A DNA stretch of 64,000 nt, taken from contig NZ_MCIF01000002.1 in the NCBI RefSeq assembly GCF_003268475.1, positions 3,704,671-3,768,670 on the forward strand, read 5' to 3'. A program made the position numbers and the translations under genes. This DNA comes from Thermogemmatispora tikiterensis (GTDB lineage Bacteria; Chloroflexota; Ktedonobacteria; Ktedonobacterales; Ktedonobacteraceae). A model generated the notes under the pieces. The model worked only from the letters and a program-made list of their open reading frames with translations, was not told the origin of the DNA and made no database searches. Below, piece after piece: positions 50,266-59,057 of the stretch. Position 1 is the stretch's first letter. The number at the start of each line of letters is the position of its first letter.

Positions 50266-50725
50266 GGTCTGACTCCTTTCAAGACTCTCCTGGGTATCAT
50301 CCTTGACTCGCTCGCTCGTGTCTTGTCCTGTATAGTCAGCGCGCTGCCTTCCGCCCGCTTGCTAGCTGGTCGCTGGCCAGCTCACGGCGAAGACAGACAG
50401 GCCGATCACCGCAACGCGCGCAGATTGCCAGCGCGTAACCAACCACCTGGAGGCGAGCGCGCCGTACTGAGTAAACGAGGCCCGGCCTGCGCTCCTTATC
50501 TGGCTCCTTCCACTTTCCTCTGCCGGGGAAGGCTGGTGCTCTGCACTGTCTGCCTGAGAGCAGTATAGGCAGACGTCGCGGCAATGGCCAGAGCAGATAG
50601 AAGGCAGATGCCAGTCAGTGAGATGACAGCTAACTTCGTCCCGGCTTGCGTACTTCCCTTCTATTGATGAGATTACAGCAATTACGGTATCTCTGTAGTA
50701 GCTGTTCCAGCAAGACTCGACAAGA
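50266..50725. other. Divergent intergenic region between GH9 and the ECF transporter
   Basis: No gene found. A minus-strand promoter for GH9 must lie here; TGACTATACA near 50330 is a possible -10 region without a clear -35. No CRE-like or other long operator was recognised. Confidence 0.3.
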
Positions 50726-50755
50726 TTGACAGCTTCTCCTGTCGCTCGGTACAAT
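50726..50755 (+). promoter_or_regulatory. Promoter of the ECF transporter operon
   Basis: Perfect TTGACA, 18-base spacer, TACAAT. The ~85-base leader has a GCTTCCA/TGGAAGC hairpin (about 50788-50825); I see no known riboswitch. Confidence 0.65.
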
Positions 50756-50844
50756 TAGAAGAGAGTCAATCCTATCTGATTAGAGGGCTTCCACTGTTCG
50801 TGAAGTCGTCTGCGTTCACTGGAAGCAGCAGGTAACGGGTATAG

Positions 50845-52563
50845 ATGGTTACTCATCCCGACAACACGAGAGATGCATCGCAGGACGCACCTCCAGCTGT
50901 TGCTGTCAAGGGATTGAGCTTTCGCTATCGCGCCCTCGATGAAGAGTCGCCCCCTTCGAAGAAGATCAGAAGAGCTGTCCCTGACTCCTCTGCTGCCGGG
51001 GCGGAGGTGGAGCCGCAGTATGCCATTCGGGATATTTCCTTCTCGCTCGCGCATGGAGAGCTTTTGCTCATTGCCGGGCCGAGTGGCTGTGGCAAGAGTA
51101 CGCTGCTCAAGTGCCTCAATGGTCTCATCCCCCATACTTTCCGTGGTGAGCTGAGTGGGGAAATTTTGATCGAAGGACGTTCTGCCGCGGGCATGAGCCT
51201 GCGTGAGCGGGCGCGTTACATTGGCACGATGTTGCAGGACCCTGAGAAGCAGATTGTCGGCAGCACAGTTGAGCAGGAGGTCGCTTTCGGCCTGGAGAAC
51301 CTGAATGTGCCACGCGCTGAGATTCGTCGGCGAATCGAGGCTGTGCTGCAGCGCCTCCATCTGGAGGCCTACCGTCAGGAGGCAACCTTTGCCCTCTCAG
51401 GCGGGCAGCGCCAACAGGTAGCAGCGGCTGGGGTCCTGGTGATGCAGCCTTCGATCTTTCTCTTTGATGAGCCGTTTGCTAATCTGGATGCGCGTGCTAT
51501 CGATGAGCTGGAAGAGCTGATCAATGGACTGCGTGCCGAGGGGCGAGCTGTCATTATTGTGGAACATCGCGTGGAGGAGACTCTCAAGCTGCGCCCCGAT
51601 AAGGTGCTCTTAATGCGGGACGGGCGGCAGGTCTTCCTGGGCGATGGGCAGTCCTTCCTGGAAGTGGCCGATCCGGAGCAGGTGAAGCTGCCGATCGAGG
51701 CAACGCTACGCCGAGCTGCCGAGCCGCGTCAAGTGGTAGAGCAGCTTGTGCGCCCGATTGTTACCAGGCGCGCGGCGATGGCGGAGGCTGGCACGGACGA
51801 GCCGGTGCTGGTCTTCCAGGATGTCCACTATCGCTATGAGGCCGACGGCGAGGAGATCCTGCACGGCATTTCATTCAAGGTGCGCCGTGGCGAGACGATT
51901 GCCCTGCTTGGGCCGAATGGGGCCGGTAAGACCACCCTGGTGAAGCAGGCGCTGGGGTTGCTGCGTCCAACGGCAGGCGCGGTCTTTCTCTATGGAGAGG
52001 ATACGCGCAGGCTCAGCGTGGCGCAGCTGGCGGCGCGTATCGGCTACGTCTTCCAAAGTCCAGGCGCCATGCTCTTCGCCCCTACAGTTCAAAAAGAGCT
52101 GAGCTTCGGCCCTGAGAATCTACGCTTCCCTCCTGAGCGGCTCCAACGCGCTGTTCAGCGGGCAGCCGAGGCCCTGGATGTGGCCCGTTTTGCTGAGCGC
52201 TCGCCTCTTTCGCTCAGCTTCGGGCAACAGAAACGGGTCAGCATTGCTTCAGTGCTGGCGATGGAGAGCCGTATCCTGTTGCTGGACGAGCCGACGGCGG
52301 GCCAGGATTATCGTTCTTATATCTCCTTTATGGAGCATCTGCGGGAGCTTCCTGAGCTGGATGCTCTCCTCTTCATTACGCATGATCTCGATCTGGCGCT
52401 GCGTTATACTCAGCGCGTTCTTCTCCTCAAGGATGGCCATCTGGTGGCTGATGGAGCACCGCTAGAGGTGCTGGCCGATCAGACCCTGCTGGAAAGCTGT
52501 AACTTGCGCCCGACTTCGCTCTTGCGCTACCTGCTGACGGAATGTAGCCGCAGCCTGGCGTGA
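50845..52563 (+). CDS. ECF transporter ATPase, two ABC domains fused (EcfA1-A2 / CbiO type)
   Basis: 572 residues; ATG at 50845, weak ribosome site. ABC domain 1 (about 20-290): Walker A AGPSGCGKSTLLK, MLQDPEKQIVGSTVEQEVAF (the Q-loop sequence typical of ECF ATPases), LSGGQRQQVA, FLFDEPFANLD. Domain 2 (about 320-560): GPNGAGKTTLVKQ, FQSPGAMLFAPTVQKELSFG, signature LSFGQQKRVSIA (degenerate GG), LLLDEPTAGQD. The two domains form the energising pair under EcfT and the S component encoded next. Energy-coupling factor importers bring in vitamins or metals at the membrane. Confidence 0.9.
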   Translation: MVTHPDNTRDASQDAPPAVAVKGLSFRYRALDEESPPSKKIRRAVPDSSAAGAEVEPQYAIRDISFSLAHGELLLIAGPSGCGKSTLLKCLNGLIPHTFRGELSGEILIEGRSAAGMSLRERARYIGTMLQDPEKQIVGSTVEQEVAFGLENLNVPRAEIRRRIEAVLQRLHLEAYRQEATFALSGGQRQQVAAAGVLVMQPSIFLFDEPFANLDARAIDELEELINGLRAEGRAVIIVEHRVEETLKLRPDKVLLMRDGRQVFLGDGQSFLEVADPEQVKLPIEATLRRAAEPRQVVEQLVRPIVTRRAAMAEAGTDEPVLVFQDVHYRYEADGEEILHGISFKVRRGETIALLGPNGAGKTTLVKQALGLLRPTAGAVFLYGEDTRRLSVAQLAARIGYVFQSPGAMLFAPTVQKELSFGPENLRFPPERLQRAVQRAAEALDVARFAERSPLSLSFGQQKRVSIASVLAMESRILLLDEPTAGQDYRSYISFMEHLRELPELDALLFITHDLDLALRYTQRVLLLKDGHLVADGAPLEVLADQTLLESCNLRPTSLLRYLLTECSRSLA

Positions 52564-52698
52564 GGGGCGAAGGTGAGTAGAGCTGTCCGCTCTTCTCCAC
52601 TGATTTGATTCTTCCTGTGACTGTCGTCCCTGGTCTGTCTGTGTTATCTCAAGGATCTGCGATCATCGCGATCATTCAGAAAGGAGTTCATTGTTTTT

Positions 52699-53286
52699 AT
52701 GGCTACGACCGAGAAAGAGAACCTGCGTGAGCGCGAGGTCACAAGCCGGGTGTGGGGTATTGGGGTCCGGCACATTGTCTACATGGCGCTCGGGGCGGCG
52801 CTCTATGGCATTTTCAGCTACTTCACCAATATTCTCCAGCTGCCCAGCGCGGGCAATGTCTCCTTCCGCCCGGCCATCGTCATCCCTCTCTTTTTCGGGG
52901 CCGTCTTTGGTCCCTGGGTGGGCCTCTTCTCCGGCGGGGTGGGCAATCTCTTGGGGGACTACATCTCGGGCTATGGGGTCTACTGGAACTGGGATGTGGG
53001 CAATGCCCTGATCGGCTTCATTGCCGGCCTGGTGGTCTACCTGACCTGGGGCGTCTATCGCCATTCGCGCTCTATTGTGCTGGCGGAGGTCTTTGCCGCC
53101 CTGGGGGTGATCATCGGGATTGGCTTCGCCTCCTATACGGAGATCTGGCTCTCAAAGCTGACTTTCGTGACCGCCACGACCGGCTATTTTCTGCCAGCGG
53201 GCCTGTCCGACCTGATCAATGGCCTGATTCTCCTACCTATTTTGCTGCTGGCCTACCGGGCGGCGGTGGCCCGCTTCGGGCGCTAG
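52699..53286 (+). CDS. ECF transporter substrate-binding S component
   Basis: 195 residues; ATG at 52699 behind AGAAAGGAG. About six membrane helices (ALYGIFSYFTNILQLPSA, GPWVGLFSGGVGNLLGDYIS, FIAGLVVYLTW, LILLPILLLAY) in the usual S-component layout, with an Asp/Tyr-rich GDYISGYGVYWNWDVGN loop that could bind ligand. It sits between the ATPase and EcfT genes, so it is the dedicated binder for this system. The substrate cannot be read from the sequence and no biosynthetic gene or riboswitch nearby gives it away. Confidence 0.82.
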   Translation: MATTEKENLREREVTSRVWGIGVRHIVYMALGAALYGIFSYFTNILQLPSAGNVSFRPAIVIPLFFGAVFGPWVGLFSGGVGNLLGDYISGYGVYWNWDVGNALIGFIAGLVVYLTWGVYRHSRSIVLAEVFAALGVIIGIGFASYTEIWLSKLTFVTATTGYFLPAGLSDLINGLILLPILLLAYRAAVARFGR

Positions 53287-53516
53287 CGGTGTGCCACCTG
53301 GCGGCCTCAGCTGAGAGACTCCCGTAATCGTCAGGAGAGGAGAGCCGAAGACCCTGGCTTTCGGCAGAGGTCTGATCAGTTGGGTCCTGTTCGGGGAGGC
53401 AAGGGAGGGAGCAGCAACAGAGATGGTGACCATGTGCCTCGGGTCGCCTCCTGTCGCTGCCTCTCTCCTCTCCCTGGCTCTCTCTGATTGAGGTGTGGTA
53501 GAAGGAAGGACGTGCT

Positions 53517-54428
53517 ATGTTGATAACACTCCCTTATGTCAAGCGTGATACGCCTATTCACCGCCTTGACCCACGGGCCAAGCTGCTCTTGCTGCTGGCC
53601 TATGGCCTGGCGGCGGCTCAGACCTCGAATGTCTGGCTGATTCTGGCCGGCTTTGTGGGGGCTGCCTGCTACTATGGGCTGGCGCGTCTGAAGTGGTCAG
53701 AGACAAGACGAGCCTGGCTTTTCATTATTTTCCTCAATGTGATCCTTGTCTTTGGCAACTACTTTCTCTCCGGCGGGGCCATTGTGCAGGGCATCGACCT
53801 GAGCCACCAGCATCAGTTGTTCTCGCTGCCGTTTCTCGGCTTTCTGAATCATCCTCCCTACATTGGCCCGAAGCCGCTGGTCTTCAGCGTGGAGAGCATC
53901 ACCTACATGGTGACGATGGGCCTGCGCAACTTCAGTATTGCCTTCCTGGCGGTGGCGATCCCCTATACCACTAATCCTGGCCACATTGGGGTGGCTTTCA
54001 AGCAGCTGGGCCTGCCGGACCAGTTCGCCTACGCGATCGATCTTTCGTTCCGCTTTCTGCCAACGCTGGCACGCGATTTCAGCGTGACGCTGGATGCCCA
54101 GCGCGCGCGGGGCTTCGAGCTGGATAAGCTGCGCGGTGGCATCTTTGGGAGGATTGCCCGCCTGGCCCCCCTGGTAGTGCCCATTGTGATCGGTTCGGTG
54201 GTGGGGGCGGAAGATATTGTGAATGCTATGGAGCTGCGTTGCTTTGGCGTGGGGAGACGCACCTGGCTGACAGAGCTGCAGACCCGCCCAGTTGATCGCC
54301 TGCTGATGGTCCTGGCCATAGCTGTCTTTCTGCTGGTGACGGTGCTGAACATTCTGGGCAACTTCTATACCAGTGGGCCGCTGCACATCCTCCATGAGCA
54401 GGGTCTGCCGGCTTTTCTCCTGCGTTGA
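53517..54428 (+). CDS. ECF transporter transmembrane component EcfT
   Basis: 303 residues; ATG at 53517 behind AGAAGGAAGGACG. Hydrophobic segments at both ends and a cytoplasmic region with the two coupling motifs: DAQRARGFELDKLRGG (the A-R-G motif) and AMELRCFGVGRRTW. RLDPRAKLLLLLAYGL at the start is a strong EcfT/CbiQ signature. It links the fused ATPase to the S component. The 230-base gap before it has no gene. Confidence 0.9.
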   Translation: MLITLPYVKRDTPIHRLDPRAKLLLLLAYGLAAAQTSNVWLILAGFVGAACYYGLARLKWSETRRAWLFIIFLNVILVFGNYFLSGGAIVQGIDLSHQHQLFSLPFLGFLNHPPYIGPKPLVFSVESITYMVTMGLRNFSIAFLAVAIPYTTNPGHIGVAFKQLGLPDQFAYAIDLSFRFLPTLARDFSVTLDAQRARGFELDKLRGGIFGRIARLAPLVVPIVIGSVVGAEDIVNAMELRCFGVGRRTWLTELQTRPVDRLLMVLAIAVFLLVTVLNILGNFYTSGPLHILHEQGLPAFLLR

Positions 54429-54589
54429 GTTGGCAGTGGGCGAGGTCGGTCCCCCTCGATGGCTCCTCCAACCGGCCTCGCTCTCTTTGGACTGACCCCG
54501 CGAGGCTGAGCCGCAGACCAGATGGCCCAGGCCGTGCCGGGACTCGGCTTCTCTTGCTATGATATAGACGACAGCTTGTTTTTAGGCGA

Positions 54590-55486
54590 ATGAGGTCCCG
54601 GATGAGACGTACGTTTCTGACACGCCTGCGGATCAATGGCTCCTATTATGTGCTCGGGGGTCTACTGTTGCTGCTCGGCGCGCCGCTCTATCAGTGGCTC
54701 TGGCTGCTGCCACATGGCTATGGGGAGGCCCTGGCTGCCGCCAACCGTGGTCAGTTGGCAGTCTATGTCCTCTGGCTTCATCTCCATGTGTGGTCTTTCG
54801 CTTTCTATCGCCTGCTCCAGATGGTGGCCTTTGCTCTCACCCTCAGCCTGCCTTTCACGCTCTTTCGCATCATTGTCGCCCAGGAGGTGCTGGGACGCGA
54901 CGAGGGGGAGGGAGCCGAGGCGGCAGCCGCTGCCGGCGAGACTTCTCCCTCAGCCGATGACCAACAGAGAGAGACCGCTGCCAGCGACAAGCTCTTGCCG
55001 CAGACGGCTGAGGAGCTGCTGGCCATTCCCTGGCGCGGGAAAGGGTTTGCGGTCATCGCGGCCTGGAGTGGCATGTTGGGTATTCTCTTGCTGGTCTTAG
55101 GCAATCTGGCCAGTACAGTCTATCAGATAGGGGTGGCCCGCACTTTCACGGCTGAGGCAGCACTGACTCCGACTTTTGCGCTGGTGGTGGAGATATGCAC
55201 GCTCGTCAGCAATACGGCTGGAGGGCTGCTGGTGGCGCTGGCGACCCTGCTGTTCGGAGTCATTATTGTGCGTAGTGGCCTGCAGCTCTGGCCCCCGCTC
55301 TGGGTGGCCCTGGGGTATGTGGCCATTTTGCTGGCGCTCTTCCTGATTGGCAGTGCCGTGCAGGTGGCTCTGGCCCCCGCCAGCGGTCAAGCGTTTTTGA
55401 CGACACCGGCTTTCCTGCTCTTCGCCCTCTGGACCTTATGGCTGGGCCTCATCCTGGTGCGGCTGCGACCCGCGCCTGCTTCCTGA
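54590..55486 (+). CDS. Polytopic membrane protein of unknown function
   Basis: 298 residues from the ATG at 54590; the ATG at 54602, with GAGGT upstream, is equally plausible. Seven or so membrane helices: YYVLGGLLLLLGAPLYQWLW, LHLHVWSFAFYRLLQMVAFA, AWSGMLGILLLVLGNLA, LVVEICTLVSNTAGGLLVAL, VALGYVAILLALFLIG and a last one. A polar loop of about 60 residues rich in Glu/Ala/Ser lies between helices 2 and 3. A TATGAT box at about 54557 suggests its own promoter. Not part of a known family to me; its place after EcfT may be chance. Confidence 0.6.
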   Translation: MRSRMRRTFLTRLRINGSYYVLGGLLLLLGAPLYQWLWLLPHGYGEALAAANRGQLAVYVLWLHLHVWSFAFYRLLQMVAFALTLSLPFTLFRIIVAQEVLGRDEGEGAEAAAAAGETSPSADDQQRETAASDKLLPQTAEELLAIPWRGKGFAVIAAWSGMLGILLLVLGNLASTVYQIGVARTFTAEAALTPTFALVVEICTLVSNTAGGLLVALATLLFGVIIVRSGLQLWPPLWVALGYVAILLALFLIGSAVQVALAPASGQAFLTTPAFLLFALWTLWLGLILVRLRPAPAS

Positions 55487-55981
55487 CGCTGGCCTGGCGG
55501 GCGGGTCGCGTGAGCCTGACTGAGCGGCGGCCCGCTTGCTCTCTCCCTTTCCTCCCTCCCCAAAAAAGAAAGAAACGGGATATCTGAATCCCCACCACCG
55601 CGCCCACAGAGTGGTAGAGCGACTCCCGTCCCCTACAGTATAACCTAAATGCCTCTTGTAACACAAGATATATAGGAGAGATTGGATATAAGGTACCCCT
55701 GGTTCTCTGCCCCTCGTGTTGCAAGGAAGAGCTGCACTCACAACGCTCGGCACGGGAGCCTTGGGAGCCTGAGTGAATAAGGCAGAGCTTTTGAGCGTAA
55801 CTGCACAAAAGTGCCTACCGGTCTCAGGGATCTGTCCCGGTTCGCTGAGGAGCAATTGTCGCCCATTCACGTCTCGCGTTTCCTGGGGAGGGGGGAGGGA
55901 GCGCAGTGGGACCGACCCGCCAGTTTGCTGCATCTCTCTTGTCGTCTCCCAGCGGGCCGGCCTCGGATCGTGGACCTAAGC
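55487..55981. other. Intergenic region between the membrane protein and padR-type gene
   Basis: 495 bases. Holds the candidate small RNA, AT-rich sequence at 55640-55700 (including AGATATATAGG, which resembles half of the PadR operator) and a G-rich block at 55885-55900. No protein gene seen. Confidence 0.35.
55562..55666 (-). ncRNA. Candidate small RNA (own promoter, terminator, no ORF)
   Basis: Minus-strand promoter TTGTGT (55666-55661), 18-base spacer, TATACT (55642-55637) with a start near 55630. About 40 bases downstream, a GGGAT-tcagat-ATCCC hairpin (55592-55577) is followed by TTTCTTTCTTTTTT, an intrinsic terminator. The ~70-base transcript between has an ACCAC/GTGGT pairing and no reading frame with a start and ribosome site. 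It points away from the PadR gene and toward the tail of the membrane-protein gene. Prediction only. Confidence 0.35.
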
Positions 55982-56746
55982 TTAAGCGGGCGGCTCGTCG
56001 CTGACGCCTGTCGAGGAAGAGGGGCCTTTCTCCTCCTGACTGCTCTCGCCGGAGGGGCTGGCGGGGCTGCTGCTGGCTGTCGACGAAGGCGTGCCGTAGA
56101 TCAGGTCGGTCAGATCCTTATGCGTGCGCTCAAGGATGCTGCGCAGGCGCGCCAGTCGGTTGGGGTCACCGACGGAGGAGCGTCCGGCGATCATGAAGAG
56201 GCGGGCCACCTCGCCGGCCTCCTGGCGCAAGGCCTGCAGCTCCGGCGACCAGGAGCGGCCCAGGGCGCGCAGTGGCCAGCCTGGATCAGGGCGTTCCGCC
56301 TCGCGCTGGTGCTCAGTCAGAAAAGCGCGTCCAGCTTCGGTAATCGTGTAGACCTTGCGCCCCTCGACCTCGCTAGAGGTGATGAAGCCGCGATCCTCCA
56401 GCATTTGCAGAGTTGGATAGATCGAGCCAGGGCTGGGTGTATAAAAGCCGCCGGCCCGTTCTTCCAGCACCTTCATCATCTCGTAGCCGTGCATGGGGCG
56501 CTCCTGGAGCAGCTCCAGCAAGACATATTTCAGATCGCCGCGTCCGAAGACACGCAGCCGCTCAAAGAAAGCGGCGGGGCCGTGAGGACCGCGGCCATGT
56601 GGGCCGGGGCCGTGTGGGCCGAAGGGGGGCCGCCCGCGGCGCGCCTGCCAGAAGGGAGGAAAAGGTGGGGTAGGAGGGCGCTGCCAGGGGAAGGGGCCAC
56701 CTTCATCCCAGCCGTAGTACTGCCAGGCAAAGCGTCGGCCAAACAT
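55982..56746 (-). CDS. PadR-family transcription regulator
   Basis: 254 residues from the ATG at 56746, with AAAGGAGTACAG upstream; the ATG at 56770 is less likely. The N-terminal 70 residues are Pro/Gly/Trp/His-rich (WQRPPTPPFPPFWQARRGRP), as in many PadR proteins of this group. The winged helix follows: DLKYVLLELLQERPMHGYEM, SPGSIYPTLQMLEDRGFITS, GRKVYTITEAGRAFLTEHQ. A C-terminal helix (RLARLRSILERTHKDLTDLI) for dimerising and a disordered Ser/Pro/Glu tail end the protein. Its promoter contains its probable operator, so it should repress itself. The target besides itself is unknown. Confidence 0.88.
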   Translation of the reverse strand: MFGRRFAWQYYGWDEGGPFPWQRPPTPPFPPFWQARRGRPPFGPHGPGPHGRGPHGPAAFFERLRVFGRGDLKYVLLELLQERPMHGYEMMKVLEERAGGFYTPSPGSIYPTLQMLEDRGFITSSEVEGRKVYTITEAGRAFLTEHQREAERPDPGWPLRALGRSWSPELQALRQEAGEVARLFMIAGRSSVGDPNRLARLRSILERTHKDLTDLIYGTPSSTASSSPASPSGESSQEEKGPSSSTGVSDEPPA

Positions 56747-56839
56747 GAAACTGTACTCCTTTCTCTTCACGATCTCTAGCGCTGGGCCTTTGCGAGGGAT
56801 CTCTATCGCTCGCAGGGCTGACTACGGCGCCCGAGATAA

Positions 56840-56849
56840 CGATATATCG
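56840..56849. promoter_or_regulatory. Second PadR operator copy (CGATATATCG)
   Basis: A perfect 10-base palindrome, about 10-20 bases inside the predicted padR-type transcript. It is 32 bases (three helical turns) from the copy in the promoter spacer and shares AACGATATATCG with it. Confidence 0.6.
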
Positions 56850-56864
56850 AAAACCACTGTGCTC

Positions 56865-56893
56865 AGTATAACGATATATCGTATCCATGTCAA
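56865..56893 (-). promoter_or_regulatory. Promoter of the PadR-type gene with operator in the spacer
   Basis: Minus strand perfect TTGACA (56893-56888), exactly 17-base spacer, TATACT (56870-56865). The spacer contains the 12-base perfect palindrome ACGATATATCGT (56871-56882). A bound dimer would sit between the -35 and -10 boxes and block RNA polymerase. Confidence 0.8.
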
Positions 56894-57041
56894 GGGCCTG
56901 GAGCTGCCTGCTTGCACAAGGGAGGGAGGCGTGATAGGATAAACTGGGGAAGAGGGAGCAGAGGGAGAGCCAGCTCACCAGCCAGTGCAGTGTAGACAGC
57001 AGCCAGACATACCCCGCAACGGTAGAGAGCCGAGAGACTTG

Positions 57042-57069
57042 TCGACAGCATTCACCGACCGTGTATAGT
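57042..57069 (+). promoter_or_regulatory. Promoter of the yvcK gene
   Basis: TCGACA, 16-base spacer, TATAGT, about 80 bases before the chosen start. Confidence 0.5.
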
Positions 57070-57149
57070 TTCTCTTAGGTTAGGAAAATCCGAAGAGAGG
57101 TAGACGTCGTTTGTCAGTTAAGACTGGAATCAGCCACAGGAGATGTGAG

Positions 57150-58178
57150 GTGCCAGAACAGTATTATCGCCCAGGAGAGCGGCACGTCGGAAAGCGAGTC
57201 GTCACCATTGGCGGAGGCTCTGGAACCTTCGCCCTCCTTTCGCATCTCAAAAAGTACCCGTATAACATCAGCGCCATCGTCACCATGTCGGACAGCGGAG
57301 GAAGTTCGCGTCGCCTCATGGATGAATTTCGGCGTCAATTGCCGCTAGGGGACCTGCGGATGTCGCTTGTGGCCCTGGCACGCAATGGAGCGCTATGGCG
57401 TGAGGTCTTTATGCACCGCTTTGAGAGCACAGATGAGCAGGGAGAGGGGAAAGGAGGAGTTGGTGGCCACAGCCTGGGGAATCTCATTCTCAAGGGTCTC
57501 CAGGATATCAACAATGGCGACCTCATGCTGGCCATTGAGGATGCGCAAGAGCTGCTCAATACTGCCGGGCGGGTGCTGCCAGTCACCCTGACGCAGACGA
57601 CCATCTGCGCCGACCTGGAGGATGGCACCACTATTTGTGGCGAAACCGAGATTGACACGCGTGGCAAAAAGAACCTGGGGCCGCTCTCGCCCATTGTCCG
57701 CCTGCGTATGGTGCCAGAGGATGCTCCGGCCTGCCCCCAGGCCATTCGCGCCATTCGCCGGGCTGACGTCATCATCATTGGCCCGGGCGATCTCTACACG
57801 AGTCTTATTCCTAATCTCCTCGTCAAAGACATTGCGCGTGCCGTGCGTGAGTCCGAGGCGGAGAAGGTCTATGTCTGCAATCTCATGACCAAGCACGGAG
57901 AGACTGACGGCTACAAAGCCTCCGATTTTGTCAGCGAGATCCACCGCTACCTGGGAGGCCGTGTCGACCGGGTGATCGTCAATGATGGTCCATTCCCTCC
58001 CGAAGTGCTCCGCACCTATGCCGAGGAGAAGAGCGAGCCGGTGGCCGTCGATCGCGCCCGTTTAGCGAAGCTCGTGCCAAACGTCGTCATCGGCCATTTC
58101 AATCTCGAAGATGATATGTTGGCTCGCCATGATCCCGAGCGTCTGGTGAGGGCTATTTTCCCATCCGATCCTTTCTAG
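57150..58178 (+). CDS. yvcK: YvcK/CofD-like gluconeogenesis factor
   Basis: 342 residues from GTG at 57150, which has AGGAG 7 bases upstream; a TTG at 57111 behind GAGAGGT is an alternative adding 13 residues. The family's glycine-rich start VVTIGGGSGTFALLSHLKKY is followed by IVTMSDSGGSSRRLMDEF, PLGDLRMSLVALA, GHSLGNLILKGLQ, IIIGPGDLYTSLIPNLLV and YVCNLMTKHGETDGY. YvcK proteins bind UDP-sugars and control carbon flux and cell-wall synthesis, positioned with the cell-shape machinery in Bacillus. The usual neighbours (rapZ, whiA) are not in the window. Confidence 0.92.
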   Translation: MPEQYYRPGERHVGKRVVTIGGGSGTFALLSHLKKYPYNISAIVTMSDSGGSSRRLMDEFRRQLPLGDLRMSLVALARNGALWREVFMHRFESTDEQGEGKGGVGGHSLGNLILKGLQDINNGDLMLAIEDAQELLNTAGRVLPVTLTQTTICADLEDGTTICGETEIDTRGKKNLGPLSPIVRLRMVPEDAPACPQAIRAIRRADVIIIGPGDLYTSLIPNLLVKDIARAVRESEAEKVYVCNLMTKHGETDGYKASDFVSEIHRYLGGRVDRVIVNDGPFPPEVLRTYAEEKSEPVAVDRARLAKLVPNVVIGHFNLEDDMLARHDPERLVRAIFPSDPF

Positions 58179-58605
58179 CTCCAACCTGCCTTGCTCTCTC
58201 TTCCGGCCCTGCCGCTTTGCTTGCAGTTGACCTCTCTCTGTCTCCGGGCCGAGCGGCGGCTGTCGGTCACGGCTGGGACTGGTGCCGCGTTGTGAAGGCC
58301 AGGCGGACCGGTCAGACGAGGGCCGGCAGTGTAGCGGTCTGCCGTAAGACCAGCTGAGCGCTCGCCAGAACGACAGCAGAGGAACCTACCTCAGACGCGA
58401 AGCGAGGCCAGCGCTGCAGGCAGCTGCCAGCGAATGAGTGGCCTCGCCTCGTTTGGTGGCCAGCGTTCTCGCCTGCACCTGCGCCCTTAACTGGGGAAGG
58501 AAGAAGACGAGGAGCTTCGACCGCTGGCATCTGGCTTTCTGCTCAAGTGCTCGTCTCTCCCATCCTTCACCAGCCGGCTGAGCGCGTGCCGGCGCCTTCT
58601 CCCTT
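58179..58605. other. Convergent intergenic region
   Basis: 427 bases between yvcK and the GYD gene. I find no clear gene, promoter or terminator with a T-run. Confidence 0.3.
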
Positions 58606-58899
58606 CTACGGTAAGGTGCGGGCGATCTGCTCGAACTCCTCACGTGGGAACGCTCGCATGGTCTGGCTTCGTAGGCTGCCTTGAGCGATGATGCCAAGAA
58701 TCAAGCGCGCGGCAGTCTGATCGTCAGGGGCCTCGGTAATGATGACATAGTCGTACTGGCCCATGACAAGATAGAAGCCGATAAGCCTGCCTCCTGCTTC
58801 CTGGAGCGCCTTCTCGAACATCTGAAGACGTTCGGGGGCATTCTTGGCTTCCCTGATCCCTTGCTCGGTTAAATTGACCAGACTGATGTAGGTTGGCAT
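58606..58899 (-). CDS. GYD-domain protein
   Basis: 97 residues from the ATG at 58899 (MPTYISLVNLTEQGIREAKN), behind GAGGAGGTCC; the longer frame upstream crosses the promoter. The GYD fold shows YISLVNLTEQG, GGRLIGFYLVMGQYDYVIITEAPDD and AARLILGIIAQGSLRSQTMR, which matches the small family named after its Gly-Tyr-Asp motif (here GQYDYV). These are ferredoxin-like dimers of unknown function, common across bacteria. It stands alone with an excellent promoter. Confidence 0.85.
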   Translation of the reverse strand: MPTYISLVNLTEQGIREAKNAPERLQMFEKALQEAGGRLIGFYLVMGQYDYVIITEAPDDQTAARLILGIIAQGSLRSQTMRAFPREEFEQIARTLP

Positions 58900-58970
58900 T
58901 GAAGGACCTCCTCGCCCTTGACAGGTCTTCAACTCAAGATGGAGCGCTACGGGGTCAGCCTTCTGTTGCA

Positions 58971-58999
58971 ATTGTACATTCCCAGTTGCACTTTCACAA
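58971..58999 (-). promoter_or_regulatory. Promoter of the GYD gene
   Basis: Minus strand TTGTGA, 17-base spacer, TACAAT, about 70 bases before the ATG. Confidence 0.6.
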
Positions 59000-59057
59000 G
59001 CTCTGCTGCCAGCCTGTCAATCCTTTCTTAACCAGTAATTCTCAAGCTGCCCCTCTT

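Noticed and set aside
50266..50844. Vitamin riboswitch upstream of the ECF transporter genes
   Set aside because: I looked for TPP-, cobalamin- and FMN-type conserved strings and saw none in the leader.
55811..56779. Long plus-strand open frame opposite the PadR-type gene
   Set aside because: It is the complement of a clear PadR gene with its own promoter and ribosome site; the plus-strand translation has no domain.
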